64,000 bases of DNA from Symbiodinium natans (GCA_905221605.1 CAJNDS010000846.1:231001-295000), one strand, 5' to 3'; shown: positions 1 through 10,856, numbered from the stretch's first letter. The notes: generated by a model not told the origin, from the letters alone. Made by a program: numbers and translations.

Positions 1-178
1 CATGATTTTGACAACTACGCATATAGCGATATAAGAATCCGATAGTAGAATCCTGATAAAAAAAAAACGAATGGGCAAAGGGTTTAAGGTTGGCCCCTGA
101 GGACGCAACACATAGAGGCAAGCTCTTCCGCGAGCTGATCCTCCGCAGTGTTCTACTTTTTAAGAGGGGGATTTGAGG

Positions 179-266
179 TCTAGGGTTTAGGATTTAGGGT
201 TTAGGGTTTAGGGCTAGGGTTTAGGGCTTAGGCTTGTTCTTATGATAAGGATTTAGGGTTTGAGGG
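179..266 (+). repeat. Telomere-like array, TTTAGGG
   Basis: Degenerate TTTAGGG units. Upstream (80-175) is a GC-rich island open on + (PEDATHRGKLFRELILRS). Confidence 0.85.
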
Positions 267-589
267 TTCAGGTGTGCTTATGGCGTCTTCTTCTTCTTCT
301 TCTTCTTCTTCTTCTTGGCCTGTGAAAGTCTTCTGGAAGCTTCGGACTTCGGGGCCCCATGGTTTTGAAGGTCTTGGGTGCCTGCCCTTGAATGGTTCTT
401 GGGAGCCTCTGCTAGACTCTCAGGGTTCTACCTTGGACCCTTGCGGTTGTACCCTTGGGTTTTGGGGGTCCCATGTTTAAGGATCCCTAAGGGAATATAA
501 GGGCCATGTTAGGAGTATGTTAAAGGGAACCTTTAGGGGTACAACCTTAGGGGTCCGAGTCTGAATCCCTTGATAGACAGGTTTATAGG

Positions 590-689
590 TTGGGATGTTC
601 CCCCTTATACTAACAGTCCTTAGAAGGGATTATAGTACCTCTATTATAGTCTCAAGTAAGGACTGTTAGTATCAGGGGGAACATCCCAA
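590..689. mobile_element. TIR family 1 element (MITE-like), copy a
   Basis: About 100 bp; terminal inverted repeats of about 33 bp start TTGGGATGTTCCCCC and include ACTAACAGTCCTTA. Flanks TTTATAGG (582-589) and GTTATAGG (690-697) match at 7 of 8, consistent with an 8-bp target duplication. Confidence 0.8.
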
Positions 690-1147
690 GTTATAGGCTT
701 TTGCAAGGCTTCATCAGGCAGAGCACACAGCAGCTGCCATGTCACTGTGCTTGAAGGGTTGAAGGATTGGGGGCGTGTTGAACAAGGTTGCCATGCAAAG
801 AGGGTGCTTGATTCTGTGTAAATGGAGTGTGTACGGGAATCTGAACCCAAGAAGGGGACTGATAAAGTACTACAGGGCATCCTGGTAAAAGGCTTTCTTG
901 GTGCAGTGGGGAGTCGCGATTTGCAGTGGAAGTAGTAGTTGGGTGCTTGATTAGCTACTTTGCATGTTTGGCACAGGCCCCGATTCAGGAAATCAGGCAG
1001 CCTGTTTCCTCAGCCACCGCTTGCGCGCTTCCATCTAAACCATGCAAGCGAAACTCACCACCCATGCTGCACGAGCTCTAAGCCACGAAGCCCCCACCTG
1101 AATGTGCAAAGGCCACGCAGGGTCTTCTCAGTTCATGCGAAAAAAAA
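690..1147. other. Unassigned sequence
   Basis: No array; short frames on both strands, none recognised. Confidence 0.5.
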
Positions 1148-1219
1148 CCTTAAGCCCTAAACCCTAAACCCTTAGCCCTAAACCAAACCCTAAACCCTAA
1201 ACCCTAAACCCTAAACCCT
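1148..1219 (-). repeat. Telomere-like array, CCCTAAA
   Basis: Mostly exact CCCTAAA units after an A-run. Confidence 0.88.
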
Positions 1220-1928
1220 GCTGTGGTACTGTGGGGCCTATGGCACGTTCCTTGTAAGCAGCCCAAGCTTCCAACAAAAAGATGCCTGGGCGGCCACTTC
1301 TTAAGCCAGAAGTACTCCCTGACACCCGGAGTCCCCGAGCATACTGTAGGGGCCTGAATAACTTTTAACAGGGTTTTGGGGGCTATTAGAGTAAAATTTT
1401 AAAACGGGAAGGAACACTATTAGTAAGTATTCCGACTTGCTAACAACTTAGGAGCCCGGGAGTCCTTGGGTGCATCACCGCATCCGGTCATAGTGGCAGT
1501 TCGCTGACGACCCTGCCACTGCCTGCAGGCTTTGGGGTTCAGGACGGGCGCAAGGTGTCATAATCCTTGTTCAGGGTTTCGAGTTTAGGGTTTAGACTTT
1601 AGGGTATCTTGTTCTGTGACAGTTCCCAAATCTATCCAAATCTGGTGTCACCTTCTGCCAGAGCACTACCACTCATGGAGATCTCATCCGCCACGGGCCC
1701 GAGACAGGCAGAGAGAGAGAGAGACAGATAGAGAAAGAGAGCGAGGGGCCACAGAGAGAGCGACAGAGAGACAGAGAGAAAACAAAAGACACCAAATGAA
1801 GAAGAAAGAGAGCGAGCGCACAAGGTGGTCCGAGCATGCAGTTGCATACAGTCGGAGGAGCTACAATAATCCATCATCGACAGACCTGTATAACACAAGG
1901 CAGCTTCTTGTGGACACAAAGCACGCAA

Positions 1929-2042
1929 CCCGAAATCACCTGGACACTTCCCTGAACCCTAAACCCGAAATCACCTGGACACTTCCCTAAACCTCAAACC
2001 CGAAAGCCTAAATCCTAAACCCTAACTAAGCCCTAAACCCAA
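1929..2042 (-). repeat. Telomere-like array with a 37-bp direct repeat
   Basis: ACCCGAAATCACCTGGACAC occurs twice (about 1929 and 1966) within CCCTAAA-like sequence. Confidence 0.75.
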
Positions 2043-2582
2043 TTGCCTGGGTGAGGGCGGGTCAAGATCCTTGGCCGGCGACAGGCTCACCGCCACTTGG
2101 CTGCCAGACTGCCTGGCTCCGGTCTACTCACATTCGACATCGAGGTGCAGGAAAGCAAAGTAAAGTCGAAGGCGAAGCAAAGGCGTGTATGTGTGTGTGT
2201 GTCCTCCTGCAGCCAGGAAAGCTGTGGTCTTTCGTATACAAAAGACGATCATGCAGGCGTACATATCCCAATGATCGCATGTTTTCTTTGTGCCTTTTGC
2301 CAAGTTTTTAGGGATCCCTGGTTTTTGGGGGTCTCTGGTTGTAGGGAGATCTGGTTGCAGATCTTTGGGTGGTGGTGAAAGGATACGTGGAGCAGAGGAC
2401 GAAACTTCCGCGGCCTGTGTGCGCCCGAGCCAGAGCTCAGTGCTATAACTTCGACACGGCACGGCATTTGGGCGAAAACCTACCAACCACTGACCTGCAA
2501 GTTGACATGTAGCTTGGCTTGAAAAGGGAAGATCTAAGCACCTCATCTGAGGGTTTCCGAAATTGCGGCTACCGGCTACCGT

Positions 2583-2663
2583 ATTGGGGTCCTTATTATC
2601 AAGGGATCCTACTATTTGGGGATCTATACCGGGGTCCCCGATTTTCGAAAACCCCCATATGCT
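2583..2663. mobile_element. TIR family 3 element, opposite orientation
   Basis: TTGGGGTCCTTATTATCAAG, then GGGATCCTACTATTTGGGG and CCCCGATTTTCGAAAAC, the reverse complement of the layout at 32887-32995. Confidence 0.62.
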
Positions 2664-2774
2664 ATCAATGGAGATATGAACACACGTGCGCGGGGCCTCC
2701 AGCACCAGCAGCAGGGCTCCAGAAATTTCACCGGCTCCTCCCCGTTCGAATGTGCAGGGCTCCATGACCCCAAG

Positions 2775-2860
2775 GCAGCCCTAAGCCCAAAGCCCAAAGC
2801 CCTAAGCCCTAACCCTCAACCCTAGCCCGAAGCCCTAGCCCTAAACCCTAAACCCCCACG
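2775..2860 (-). repeat. Telomere-like array, CCCTAA/CCCTAAG variants
   Basis: Mixed CCCTAAGC, CCCAAAG and CCCTAAA units. Confidence 0.8.
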
Positions 2861-3219
2861 CAGGGCTCCAGGTACCGGAGGAGTTCAGGGTTTGCAGTCT
2901 AGGGTTAAGGGTTGCTTTCGTAGGCCAGGGTCTGGGGATGCTAGACATTTTGCTGCCGGACCGGCTGTGCTACTGGCAGCCAGATCTTCCAGAGCATCCT
3001 AAGAACAGTAAGGGTGCCCTTTAACGTGGCTTATAAGGGAGCCTAACCCCTAAACGCTTCCAGAAGCTTTTCCCCAAATCCTAAACCCTAAACCCCGAAA
3101 CTTTAGGGGTTGTAGGGGTTTAGGGCTTGACTTACGGTTTGGGGTGTGGGGCCCCATAAACCGTAGCTCCCAACCTCCGCCGCATCTAACTTGCCGTGTT
3201 CCGTGTGTGTTCCGGGAAA

Positions 3220-3375
3220 GGGTTTAGGGTTTAGGGTTTAGAAGGGTTAAGGGTTAAGGGTTTAGGGTTTAGGGTGAGGGATCAGGGTTTAGGGTTTAAG
3301 GGTTTAAGGGTTTAGGGTTTAGGGTGAGGGATTAGGGTTTAGGGTTTAGGGATTAGGCTTTAGGGCTTAGGTAGG
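3220..3375 (+). repeat. Telomere-like array, TTTAGGG, degenerate
   Basis: TTTAGGG with TTAAGGG and GAGGGAT interruptions. Confidence 0.85.
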
Positions 3376-3470
3376 TCTTCAGCCCTGAGAGGCCGTCCAG
3401 GCGGTCGGCGTTCTCAGGCATCGACATCGTCCCGGTCACGTGGCCTGCAGAGGGCCCCAAACCCTGGAGG

Positions 3471-3531
3471 TTTAGGGTTTAGGGTTTAGGGTTTAGGGTT
3501 TAGGGTTTAGGGTTTAGGGTTTAGGGTTCAG
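3471..3531 (+). repeat. Telomere-like array, TTTAGGG, almost perfect
   Basis: Eight or nine exact heptamers. Confidence 0.92.
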
Positions 3532-3537
3532 GGGAGC

Positions 3538-3860
3538 CCTGATCCCCTGAACTCCTGAACTCCTGAACTCCTCACCGAACTAAACCCCAAAGCCCCAAAC
3601 TCCTAAACCCCGAAAGTCCTCAAATTCCTAAATCCCTAAACTCCGAAACCCCGACATTCCTAACCTCCTAGACTCCTCAACTCCTAAACCCTAAAGCCAG
3701 AAAGCCAAACCATGGAGCGCCTAGGGTGAATGGTCCAGACTTCCAGACCGAAGCCCAAACCCCATTACACGTAGGATTTAGGAGTTGAGGAGTTTAGGTT
3801 TAGGAGTTTAGGAGTTTAGGAGTGAGGAGTTGAGGGTTTAGGAGCTTAGGGTTTAGGCTT
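3538..3860. repeat. Degenerate CTCCTAAA then AGGAGTTT blocks
   Basis: CTCCTGAA/CTCCTAAA units to about 3705, then a unique stretch, then the opposite orientation (GGAGTTTA) at 3775-3860. Confidence 0.7.
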
Positions 3861-4254
3861 CAGCGTCTTGAGTGCGGTTTTCATGGCTACAGCCAGAACT
3901 CCAAGGAACCAACTTGTTGACCGAAATGTCTTCGAAGCAGTCCCTTCAAACTGAGGGTACCAGTGGTATACTGAAAGGCACCAGGGTCCCGCACACATAC
4001 CTAAGGGCGAATTAAGCACTGTATAAGGCGTGGATGAGGACTCCATCCACTCGAACCTATGATAGCTGATCCATGAACCATCGGACAAAAACGAAGACTC
4101 CAGCGTGGCCCTAAGCCCGAGACCTTTCGCGGCGGTTTAGGTGTAACCTCAGGGCCCTAAACCCTAAACCCCCTAAACCCGAAACCCCTAAACCCTTAAC
4201 CCCTAAACCCTAAGCCCCCTAAACCCTAAAATCCTCGGGCTTAGGGCTTCGAAA

Positions 4255-4333
4255 TCCGGAAACCCATCGGCCTTTGATGACCAGCTGAGCTGCGTGGCCC
4301 GCCGGCATGAAGAGCTGAAAGTCCAGGGTCCTG
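4255..4333 (+). CDS. Exon-like island, product unknown
   Basis: A non-repetitive GC-rich island between CCCTAAA (left) and TTTGGGG-type (right) arrays; the + frame reads SGNPSAFDDQLSCVARRHEE then LKVQG. Length fits a small exon. Confidence 0.18.
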
Positions 4334-4500
4334 GGTTGAGGGTTGAGGGTTTGGGGTTTAGGGTTTGGGGTTTAGGGGTTTGGGGTTTGGGGTTTAGGGG
4401 TTTCGGGTTTGGGGTTTAGGGGTTTCGGGTTTGGGGTTTAGGGGTTTCGGGTTTGGGGTTTAGGGTTTGGGGTTTGGGGTTTGGGGTGGAGGATTTGGGG
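4333..4500 (+). repeat. Telomere-like array with a 22-bp higher-order unit
   Basis: TTTGGGG, TTTAGGGG and TTTCGGG variants. The order TTTAGGGG-TTTCGGG-TTTGGGG repeats three times exactly at 4393-4458. Confidence 0.9.
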
Positions 4501-4634
4501 TGTATAAATCTGGTCTAAGGTTTAGGGATCTAGCGGATTGTGCCGTGTCTGGCGCATAGTAGCTGATAGTTATAGGCGCCTTGAATGCTCAGCCGACATT
4601 CCACACTTGTCTTGAGCATGTCCAGGTGAAATAG

Positions 4635-4747
4635 ACTAGACCCAGGAAGAATTTAGGAAAAAAAAACAGCCCTTTTGGGTTTGAGGGGATTACAAGGGAA
4701 CCCCAACCCTTAAAAAAAGGGAATAAGGACCTTCTCCGGGTCCTAGT
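4635..4747. mobile_element. TIR family 5 element, copy a
   Basis: Ends CTAGACCCAGGA and CGGGTCCTAG; interior TTTTGGGTTTGAGGGGATTA, shared with 8163-8275 and 61119-61215. Confidence 0.7.
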
Positions 4748-4866
4748 AGACAGCAACCAATAGATCAGCGAACGAACCAAGAAGCAACTGCCCCGAGAGT
4801 AGGAGCATAATATGCCTTCCGGGAGCCTCAGAAGGCCAAGCCGAAAAATGAAGAAAACCCAACATA

Positions 4867-4919
4867 CCCTAAACCCTAAACCCTAAACCCTAAACCCTAA
4901 ACCCTAAACCCTAAACCCC
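4867..4919 (-). repeat. Telomere-like array, CCCTAAA, perfect
   Basis: Seven exact units. Confidence 0.92.
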
Positions 4920-5260
4920 AAGCAATCCGCCTCAAGATCCCTGAGCCCTATGAATCCCTGAACCCTGAAACCCTAAACCCCTCGCTTCCCATTTCCTACC
5001 TATGTCCTATTCCTGCAATGCTGAACCGGTAAACCAGTCCTGATGCCGCTCCATACCCCCCCCCCTCATTTTGAACCACAACTAAAGGCTAGTTGTCGAA
5101 GAGCCTTTTCGGCTTCAGACGCCTGGCTATATAAAGCCTAACCTCAAACCCAACATGAACCCTAAACCCTACAGAACGCCTTACCCTATGCCCACCATAA
5201 GCCCTCAACCGTCTTTAAAGCCTCACTCTAAACCCAATATGAATCCTAGACACTATAAAC

Positions 5261-5359
5261 TTGGGATGTTGCCGCTTATACTAACAGTCCTTAATCGGGA
5301 TCATGATGAGGGGGTACTGTAATCCCTATAAAGGACTGTTATATGGGGGAACATCCCAA
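5261..5359. mobile_element. TIR family 1 element, copy b
   Basis: Same TIRs as copy a with GCC for CCC near the left end; the interior differs. No convincing target duplication is left (5 of 8 match). Confidence 0.78.
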
Positions 5360-5371
5360 CCCTAAGCCTAC

Positions 5372-5512
5372 AACCCGAAAGCCCAAACACTCCTAAACCC
5401 TAAACGCTAAACCCTAAACAATAAACCCTAAGCCCTAAACCCTAAACCCTAAACCTCCCCCCAACCCTAAACCCTAAACCCTAAGCCCTAAACCCTAAGA
5501 CCTAGTGAAGGG
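5372..5512 (-). repeat. Telomere-like array, CCCTAAA, degenerate
   Basis: Follows family 1 copy b within 15 bp. Confidence 0.85.
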
Positions 5513-6050
5513 CACCTGAGCCACAGGCTCGTGTAGGGGTAGCTCCAGAGCTTCCATGCTCAGCTGCTCAACTCCCGCCTGCGTTGAAGCCTACTTGCTT
5601 CAAGAGCTTAAGGCGTTGAGTTTCGGGCTTCAAGGTTTTCGGGCCATGCCAATATGAATGAGCGACCCGTACCTTCATGCGCATCCTTTTTAAGTCTCAG
5701 CAATGCTCGCAGCATGTGACCTTTTGAGACTATCATTCCCAGAAGAACACCTATATATATGTATGTATATATACATATGTATTTGTTTTTTGATACACGC
5801 ACTCACCAATATACCTATAAGGAGCCTATAATATACTTTAACCTGATTATGAATATGAAGTCTATTTCACATAGGATTGGCAGGTCAAGCTTTGACGTGA
5901 GCACTTTCCCTAAACTCCCAAGAAAACCTCCGAAAGGCCAGGCCCTGAACCTGCGGATCACGTACGGAAGGCCACTAATAAAGCCAAGGGTGTACAGTCA
6001 GTTCTGAACCTTTAAATTCCACGCCACAAACCCGACAACTCCAAGCCCCT
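5513..6050. other. Unassigned sequence
   Basis: Non-repetitive apart from a short TATATG tract at 5752-5783. No gene seen. Confidence 0.5.
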
Positions 6051-6107
6051 GCCCCCCTCCCCCCCCCCTCCCCCCCCCCCCTCCCCCCCCCCAAAAAAAA
6101 AAAAAAA
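6051..6107. repeat. Homopolymer block: C-tracts running into an A-tract
   Basis: C-runs broken by T, ending in 10 C and then 15 A (6093-6107). Confidence 0.95.
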
Positions 6108-6765
6108 CTCAAAGCCCTACTTACACGCCCTATGCAATTGCAACACCTACTTCTTCTAGACACTCCAATTCACACGTAGGCCCTGCAACCTCTACTTGGA
6201 GGTCCCTGGTTACTTAAAAACCCATTGATAAGTCTACCTATAACCTACTTGGAGGACTCAGGGGAGGCTATAAGTCAGTTATACTTGGGGCTATAAGTAC
6301 CCTGAACCTCCAAACTGTAGAGTTAGTCGATGCAGGGGTCCCACCTGGCAGGAGAAGCCCTGACCGCCTGCCACGCGCAACACGAGGTTGGGGTTGGGGG
6401 AGGGGGGGTTGAGGCGAAGGGCTAAAAGTGTTCGGGGTTCTTTTCAGGCAGTTCGGTGGCGGAAAGGAATATACCAGACTAGATCGAACAACGCCATGGA
6501 TGTACGGGCTTTTGTTTTGAAGGGTTTAGGGATTTAGCAGAGGTTTAACTTGGGTTGTTGAGATCTTAGTTTTTTGTTTAGTGCTGCTCAAACGCTGCCT
6601 GTACTACACCGTTTAGGTATGCTATCGTGCCACACTCAGGGCAGGAGCACAGCATGAGTGAATACGGGATTAGACCGCGGGCGCACCGCACTGAGCCCTG
6701 TCATTTGCTTCGTTGAACCCAGGACCCCCCCCTAGCACCAGAAGCCCCGGCCCGAAACCACAGGG

Positions 6766-7078
6766 TTTGGGGTTTAGAGTTGGGGGTTTAGGGTTTAGGG
6801 TTCTGTTCATGTTTTATAAAACATTAAAACCACAGGGTTTGGGGTTTAGAGTTTGGGGGTTAAGGGTTTAGGGGTTCTGTTCCAGCTTTGCACGACCAGA
6901 ACCCCGAGACACTCGCACCCTCAAGCCCTAAAGCCCCTGAAACCCTTGAGCCCTGAAACCCCTTAAACCCCTTAAACCCCTTAAACCCCTTAAACCCCTT
7001 AAACCCCTTAAACCCCTTAAACCCTTGAACCCCTAAACCCTCAAACCCCTCCCTTAAAAGCATAAACTCTTAAACCCC
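6766..7078. repeat. TTTGGGG-type array (left) and CCCCTTAAA 9-mer array (right)
   Basis: The G-rich strand is on + to about 6872, with AGAGTTTGGGGGTT and AACCACAGGGTTTGGGG duplicated. Then CCCTGAA units and a homogeneous CCCCTTAAA run at 6958-7021. Confidence 0.85.
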
Positions 7079-7090
7079 TCAACCCCAAAC

Positions 7091-7180
7091 GTGCCTTTGA
7101 GGGGCTTGAGGATCACGCGCGAGATGCTCAATGCCGTGGCCGAGAGCCTAAAGACGGAGGGGACGAGCCCCGCTTTGTGA
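7091..7180 (+). CDS. Exon-like island, product unknown
   Basis: The + frame reads VPLRGLRITREMLNAVAESL then KTEGTSPAL and a stop; it looks like an amphipathic helix. Telomere-like sequence lies on both sides. Confidence 0.2.
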   Translation: MPLRGLRITREMLNAVAESLKTEGTSPAL

Positions 7181-7866
7181 AATTGGTGCGCTTACACCCT
7201 ATGAACCGAAAACCCTAAACGCCAAACCCTGAACGCTAAACTCTGGGTCTTAAGGTTTAATGCCGAGACAGAGAGAGAGAGAGAGAGAGAGAAACTCAGG
7301 ATTGCTTGCTAAGGCTCCCAAGAGCGCACTACCCCCCGCTAGGGTTTATAGGGCTTACAGGTCTTTGAGGGTGCTCCGGGTTTGGGGTTCACCCTAAAGC
7401 CTATAAACCCCTGTGAGCCCCAAACCGCTAGATAGACCCTTAACCCCTCAACCCTAAACCTTACAACCCGAAAACCCCCCGCCCCGCAGCGAACTCCAGC
7501 CGTTCGGCATGCTGGGCCCTGGAGCTAAGCCTGCTCAGCTTTTAGGACATGCCGCAAATGGAGCGCGGATGTCCGCGCTCATGATGTGAAGCACACAGTG
7601 AACGGTTTAGGTTTTAGGGAAATCAGGCCATCGCAAGATTCAGCGTTCAAGGTGTCTTCCCTGAACCCTAAACCCTGAACCCTAAACCCTAACCCTACAC
7701 CCTAAGCAAACCCTAAACCCTTAAACCCCTGGCCCAAACCCTTAAAGCCTTCACCCCTGAAAGACCCTTCAGGTTCAGCAAAAGAGTGGAACTGCCAGAG
7801 CCCCGAGCACAGCGAACTGCACAATGTAGCCCAGAGAAGGCACGGTACCTCCCACCTGAAAGTTCG

Positions 7867-8010
7867 AGTTGGGTTTGGAGTTTAGGGTTTTAGGGTTTTA
7901 GGGCTTTAGGGTTTTAGGGTTTTAGGGTTTTAGGGTTTTAGGGTTTTAGGGTTTTAGGGTTTTAGGGTTTTAGGGTTTTAGGTTTTAGGGTTTAGGGTTT
8001 AAGGCTTGGC
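7867..8010 (+). repeat. Homogeneous 8-mer variant array, TTTTAGGG
   Basis: About 13 exact TTTTAGGG units in place of the usual heptamer. Confidence 0.92.
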
Positions 8011-8162
8011 TTGTGGTTGAGGGCTGTGGGTTTAGGGTGACCTGATAGCTTCGGGTTCTTGGGTGTGTGGACTTGTGGATCAGATTCCCAACCTTGCCGG
8101 ATGCAAACCAAGCCCCTAAGCCCTATAAGCCCAAACCCTCAAGCGCCACCCCAACCAACACA

Positions 8163-8275
8163 TCTAGACCCGGGAGTAACCTAGGATAACAGGGTACCCT
8201 TTTTGGTTTTAAGGGGATTATAAGGGAACCCCAACCCTAAAACAAGGAAGAAAAGGGCCTACTCCCGGTCCTAGA
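8163..8275. mobile_element. TIR family 5 element, copy b
   Basis: Ends TCTAGACCCGGGAGTA and TACTCCCGGTCCTAGA are almost exact inverted repeats of about 16 bp. The interior matches copies a and c. Confidence 0.75.
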
Positions 8276-8397
8276 TATTGGCCCAAATCAGGCTTGCGAA
8301 ACCCTAAAACCCGCGATCGACATACCTTGAGGCTATTGTGCCAGGGGTGCGGGCGGGGGGGAGGACCAAGTTCAAACCCATTACCCAGACACCACAC

Positions 8398-8655
8398 CCT
8401 GAACTCCCCAGCAAACCCTAAACCCCCTAAACTGCTAAACCCGAAACCCTAAACCCCGAATCCCCAAACCTTCAACCCCAAACCCGAAGCCCCAAACCCT
8501 AAACCGCAAACCCCAAACCCCAACCTCCTAAACCCCAGACCCCGAAACCCCTAAACTCCTAAGCCCCAAACCCCACACCCCCAAACCCTAACACCCAAAC
8601 CCTAAACCCCACCTAAACCCCAAACCCCTACACCCGAAAACCCTAAACCCCAAAC
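8398..8655 (-). repeat. Long mixed telomere-like array, CCCTAAA/CCCCAAA/CCCGAAA
   Basis: Variants alternate at the fourth base. Followed by a GC-rich island (8656-8755) open on + (NEDLQGPLAQPKATS) and then a TTTGGGG array (8755-8890). Confidence 0.85.
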
Positions 8656-8754
8656 GAAGACTTGCAAGGGCCCCTCGCCCAGCCAAAGGCGACTTCCGTG
8701 TCGTCTTTGCCGAAGCCTCAGGCCGCCAAAGAGCCGCAAGTTCAGCGCGCTAGC

Positions 8755-8890
8755 GTTTGGGGTTTGGGGTTTGGGAGTTTGGGGTTTTTGGGATTGGGGT
8801 TTAGGGATTAGGGTTTCGGGTTTGGTGTTTGGGGTTTGGGGCTGGGGGTTTAAGGTTTGGGGTTTCAGGTTTCGGGCCGGGGTTTAGGGA
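8755..8890 (+). repeat. TTTGGGG-type array
   Basis: Mostly TTTGGGG with TTTCGGG and TTTAGGG. Confidence 0.82.
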
Positions 8891-8974
8891 GGCCACCTCC
8901 CTATGGTTAGAGGTGGCTGTTGAACCTTCTTGCAAGAAATTCTCTTAGACCCAACAAAGGGAAGATGTTCAGGT

Positions 8975-9032
8975 TTGAGGCCCTAAACCCTAAACCCTAA
9001 ACCCTAAACCCGAAACCCGTAACCCTAAACCC
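8975..9032 (-). repeat. Telomere-like array, CCCTAAA
   Basis: Short array bordering an island at 9033-9120. Confidence 0.82.
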
Positions 9033-9120
9033 GAACGAAGCAGCAAGATGGGGATCCGGGCAGATCTTGCCCTGAAAAGCGGCTGGCAGCTGCATCTTCA
9101 ATGTGCCTCCGCATGGCTTA

Positions 9121-9235
9121 GGGTGGGTTTTGGGTCTAGGGTCTAGGGTCTAGGGTCTAGGGTTCAGGGTCTAGGGTTTAGGGTTTAGGGTTTAGGCTTT
9201 AGGGGTTATGGTTTAGGTTTTGGGGTTTAGCGTTT
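9121..9235 (+). repeat. Array of TCTAGGG then TTTAGGG
   Basis: Four or more exact TCTAGGG units give way to TTTAGGG: a second-position variant was locally amplified. Confidence 0.85.
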
Positions 9236-9296
9236 ATAGGGATTTAGAGAGCGGAGGTTTTCAGGTAACCTCATTGAACCTGCAGTCCTGCCTCCG

Positions 9297-9465
9297 GTTT
9301 AGGGTTTATAGGGTTTAGGGTTTAGGGTTTAGGGTTTAGGGTTTAGGGTTTAGGGTTTAGGGTTTAGGGTTTAGGGTTTAGGGTTTAGGGTTTAGGGTTT
9401 AGGGTTTGGGGTTTGGGGTTTGGGGTTTGGGGTTTAGGGTTTCGGGTTTCGGGTTTCGGGTTTGG
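9297..9465 (+). repeat. Long TTTAGGG array passing into TTTGGGG and TTTCGGG
   Basis: About 15 exact TTTAGGG units, then 4-5 TTTGGGG, then 3 TTTCGGG: variants occur in blocks. Confidence 0.93.
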
Positions 9466-9552
9466 GAACTCCCGGCCTGACTGTCCAACTGCCAAACGCT
9501 CTGCACCACGATAGGCACCTGCACGGGGATATGTGCTGCTCAAAGTACCTGT

Positions 9553-9665
9553 CCCCCTAAACCCTAAACCCCCTAAACCCCCTTAACTGGCCCTAAACCC
9601 CTTAACCCCCTAAACGGGCCCTAAACCCCCCAAAACCTCCTAAAGCCACACTAAACCCGAAAGCC
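9553..9665 (-). repeat. Degenerate CCCTAAACC array
   Basis: Units with extra C and CCTTAAC variants. Confidence 0.72.
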
Positions 9666-10197
9666 CCACAAAGTAGGTTTCCAGAAACAGGACTCTTCTC
9701 TCAGTGGTCCCTTTAAAGACCTTTAGGAGGACCCCGCCGCCCTATGTGGGGTGTCGGGGGTTTACGCTTCCTTGCTTACGGTTTAGGATTTGGTTGCAGG
9801 GAACAATTGGGATGCGGAGTTTAGGGTTTAGGGTTAGCGTTGTGGGCGTCTTCAGCAGGGATTTGGGGCAACGCATGCTTGGAGGCAACATGTTGCGTCT
9901 GGTAAACACTTGCGAATCGTCAAATTGAGGGCTCCAACTGCCTCTTCGGTCGCTAGTAACAAGGTTTTGGAGAGTCTGGTATCCGATTTCCTCATTAACC
10001 CTGACCCTAAACCCCTGGTATGAAACTGGAACTGTGTGACATGCCGGAGGCTCAGAAAAGCCCTGAGCCCGAAGCCCCATACATACAACAAACCCTCACA
10101 AACCCTGAGCCTTTCACAGGTTTCGGAATCAGGGTGAAACCCCTAAACCTAAACCCTAAGCCCTGAACCCTAAACCCTAAACCCCAAAGCCTAGCAC

Positions 10198-10377
10198 ATG
10201 GTGAGAACACTCGTGCGGCCAACTACGAGGTTTTTTGAGGGCCTCTGGCACCTTAATGCGTCGATCGCAAGGTTCGGATCCCTGTTCTTGGGCTTACCCC
10301 CGTCACTGCTGAACAGCAAAGCGAACCTAGGGTTGGGTTTAGGGTTTAGGATTCAGGGTTCAGGGTTTAGGGTTTAG
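10198..10377 (+). CDS. Exon-like island with ATG, product unknown
   Basis: ATG at 10198 opens MVRTLVRPTTRFFEGLWH and further hydrophobic residues through 10329, then runs into a TTTAGGG array where it reads low-complexity sequence to a stop. If real, the exon ends near 10330 and the array is intronic. Confidence 0.22.
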   Translation: MVRTLVRPTTRFFEGLWHLNASIARFGSLFLGLPPSLLNSKANLGLGLGFRIQGSGFRV

Positions 10378-10400
10378 GGTTGAGGGCATAGGGGAGTATA
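10330..10400 (+). repeat. Telomere-like array, TTTAGGG
   Basis: Follows the exon-like island at 10198-10330. Confidence 0.82.
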
Positions 10401-10701
10401 GCAGCAAGGGATAGATGGTACCAGTTCACGGGTTCATGCAACAATGCCTCTACCGTGTGCCCCTCTAAGCCCGGAACGCGTGACCCCAAGACCCTGCATA
10501 AACCCCAGCCTAACATGGCCCTTCAATATCAAGGGACTAAAGGATGGACCCTTATGAGAAACCTTAGGGGTTCTTGAGGGGTCATTTAGGGGCTACGTAA
10601 GAATAGGGACTCTGCAATGTCTATACAGGGTTATATAGGGCAATAAGATTAAGGGTCCTTTCTAGGGGTCCCAATGTTGTAAGGTTTATACGGTTGAGGT
10701 C

Positions 10702-10780
10702 TAAACCCTAAACCCTAAACCCTAAACCCTAAACCCTAAACCCCCCCCCCCCCCCTTCAGCAGGGCCCCCCCCCCCCCCT
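10702..10780 (-). repeat. CCCTAAA array ending in C-tracts
   Basis: Five exact heptamers run into a C17 tract (10739-10755) and a second C-run (10766-10779). Confidence 0.9.
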
Positions 10781-10787
10781 CCCCCCG

Positions 10788-10856
10788 GCGGCCGCTAAGC
10801 TCCGCTGCGGCAAGTACGAGGCCCTGCTGTCGCACGGCCGGGTCTTTGCACCTTAG
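10788..10856 (+). CDS. Exon-like island, product unknown
   Basis: The frame AAAKLRCGKYEALLSHGRVF ends in a stop at 10854-10856. GC-rich with G/C-ending codons, directly after a C-tract and directly before a spliced-leader-like sequence (10853-10869). Confidence 0.2.
   Translation, partial: AAAKLRCGKYEALLSHGRVFAP

Noticed and set aside
10264-10280. tRNA B-box-like word GGTTCGGATCC
   Set aside because: No A-box at the right distance and no cloverleaf could be drawn by eye.
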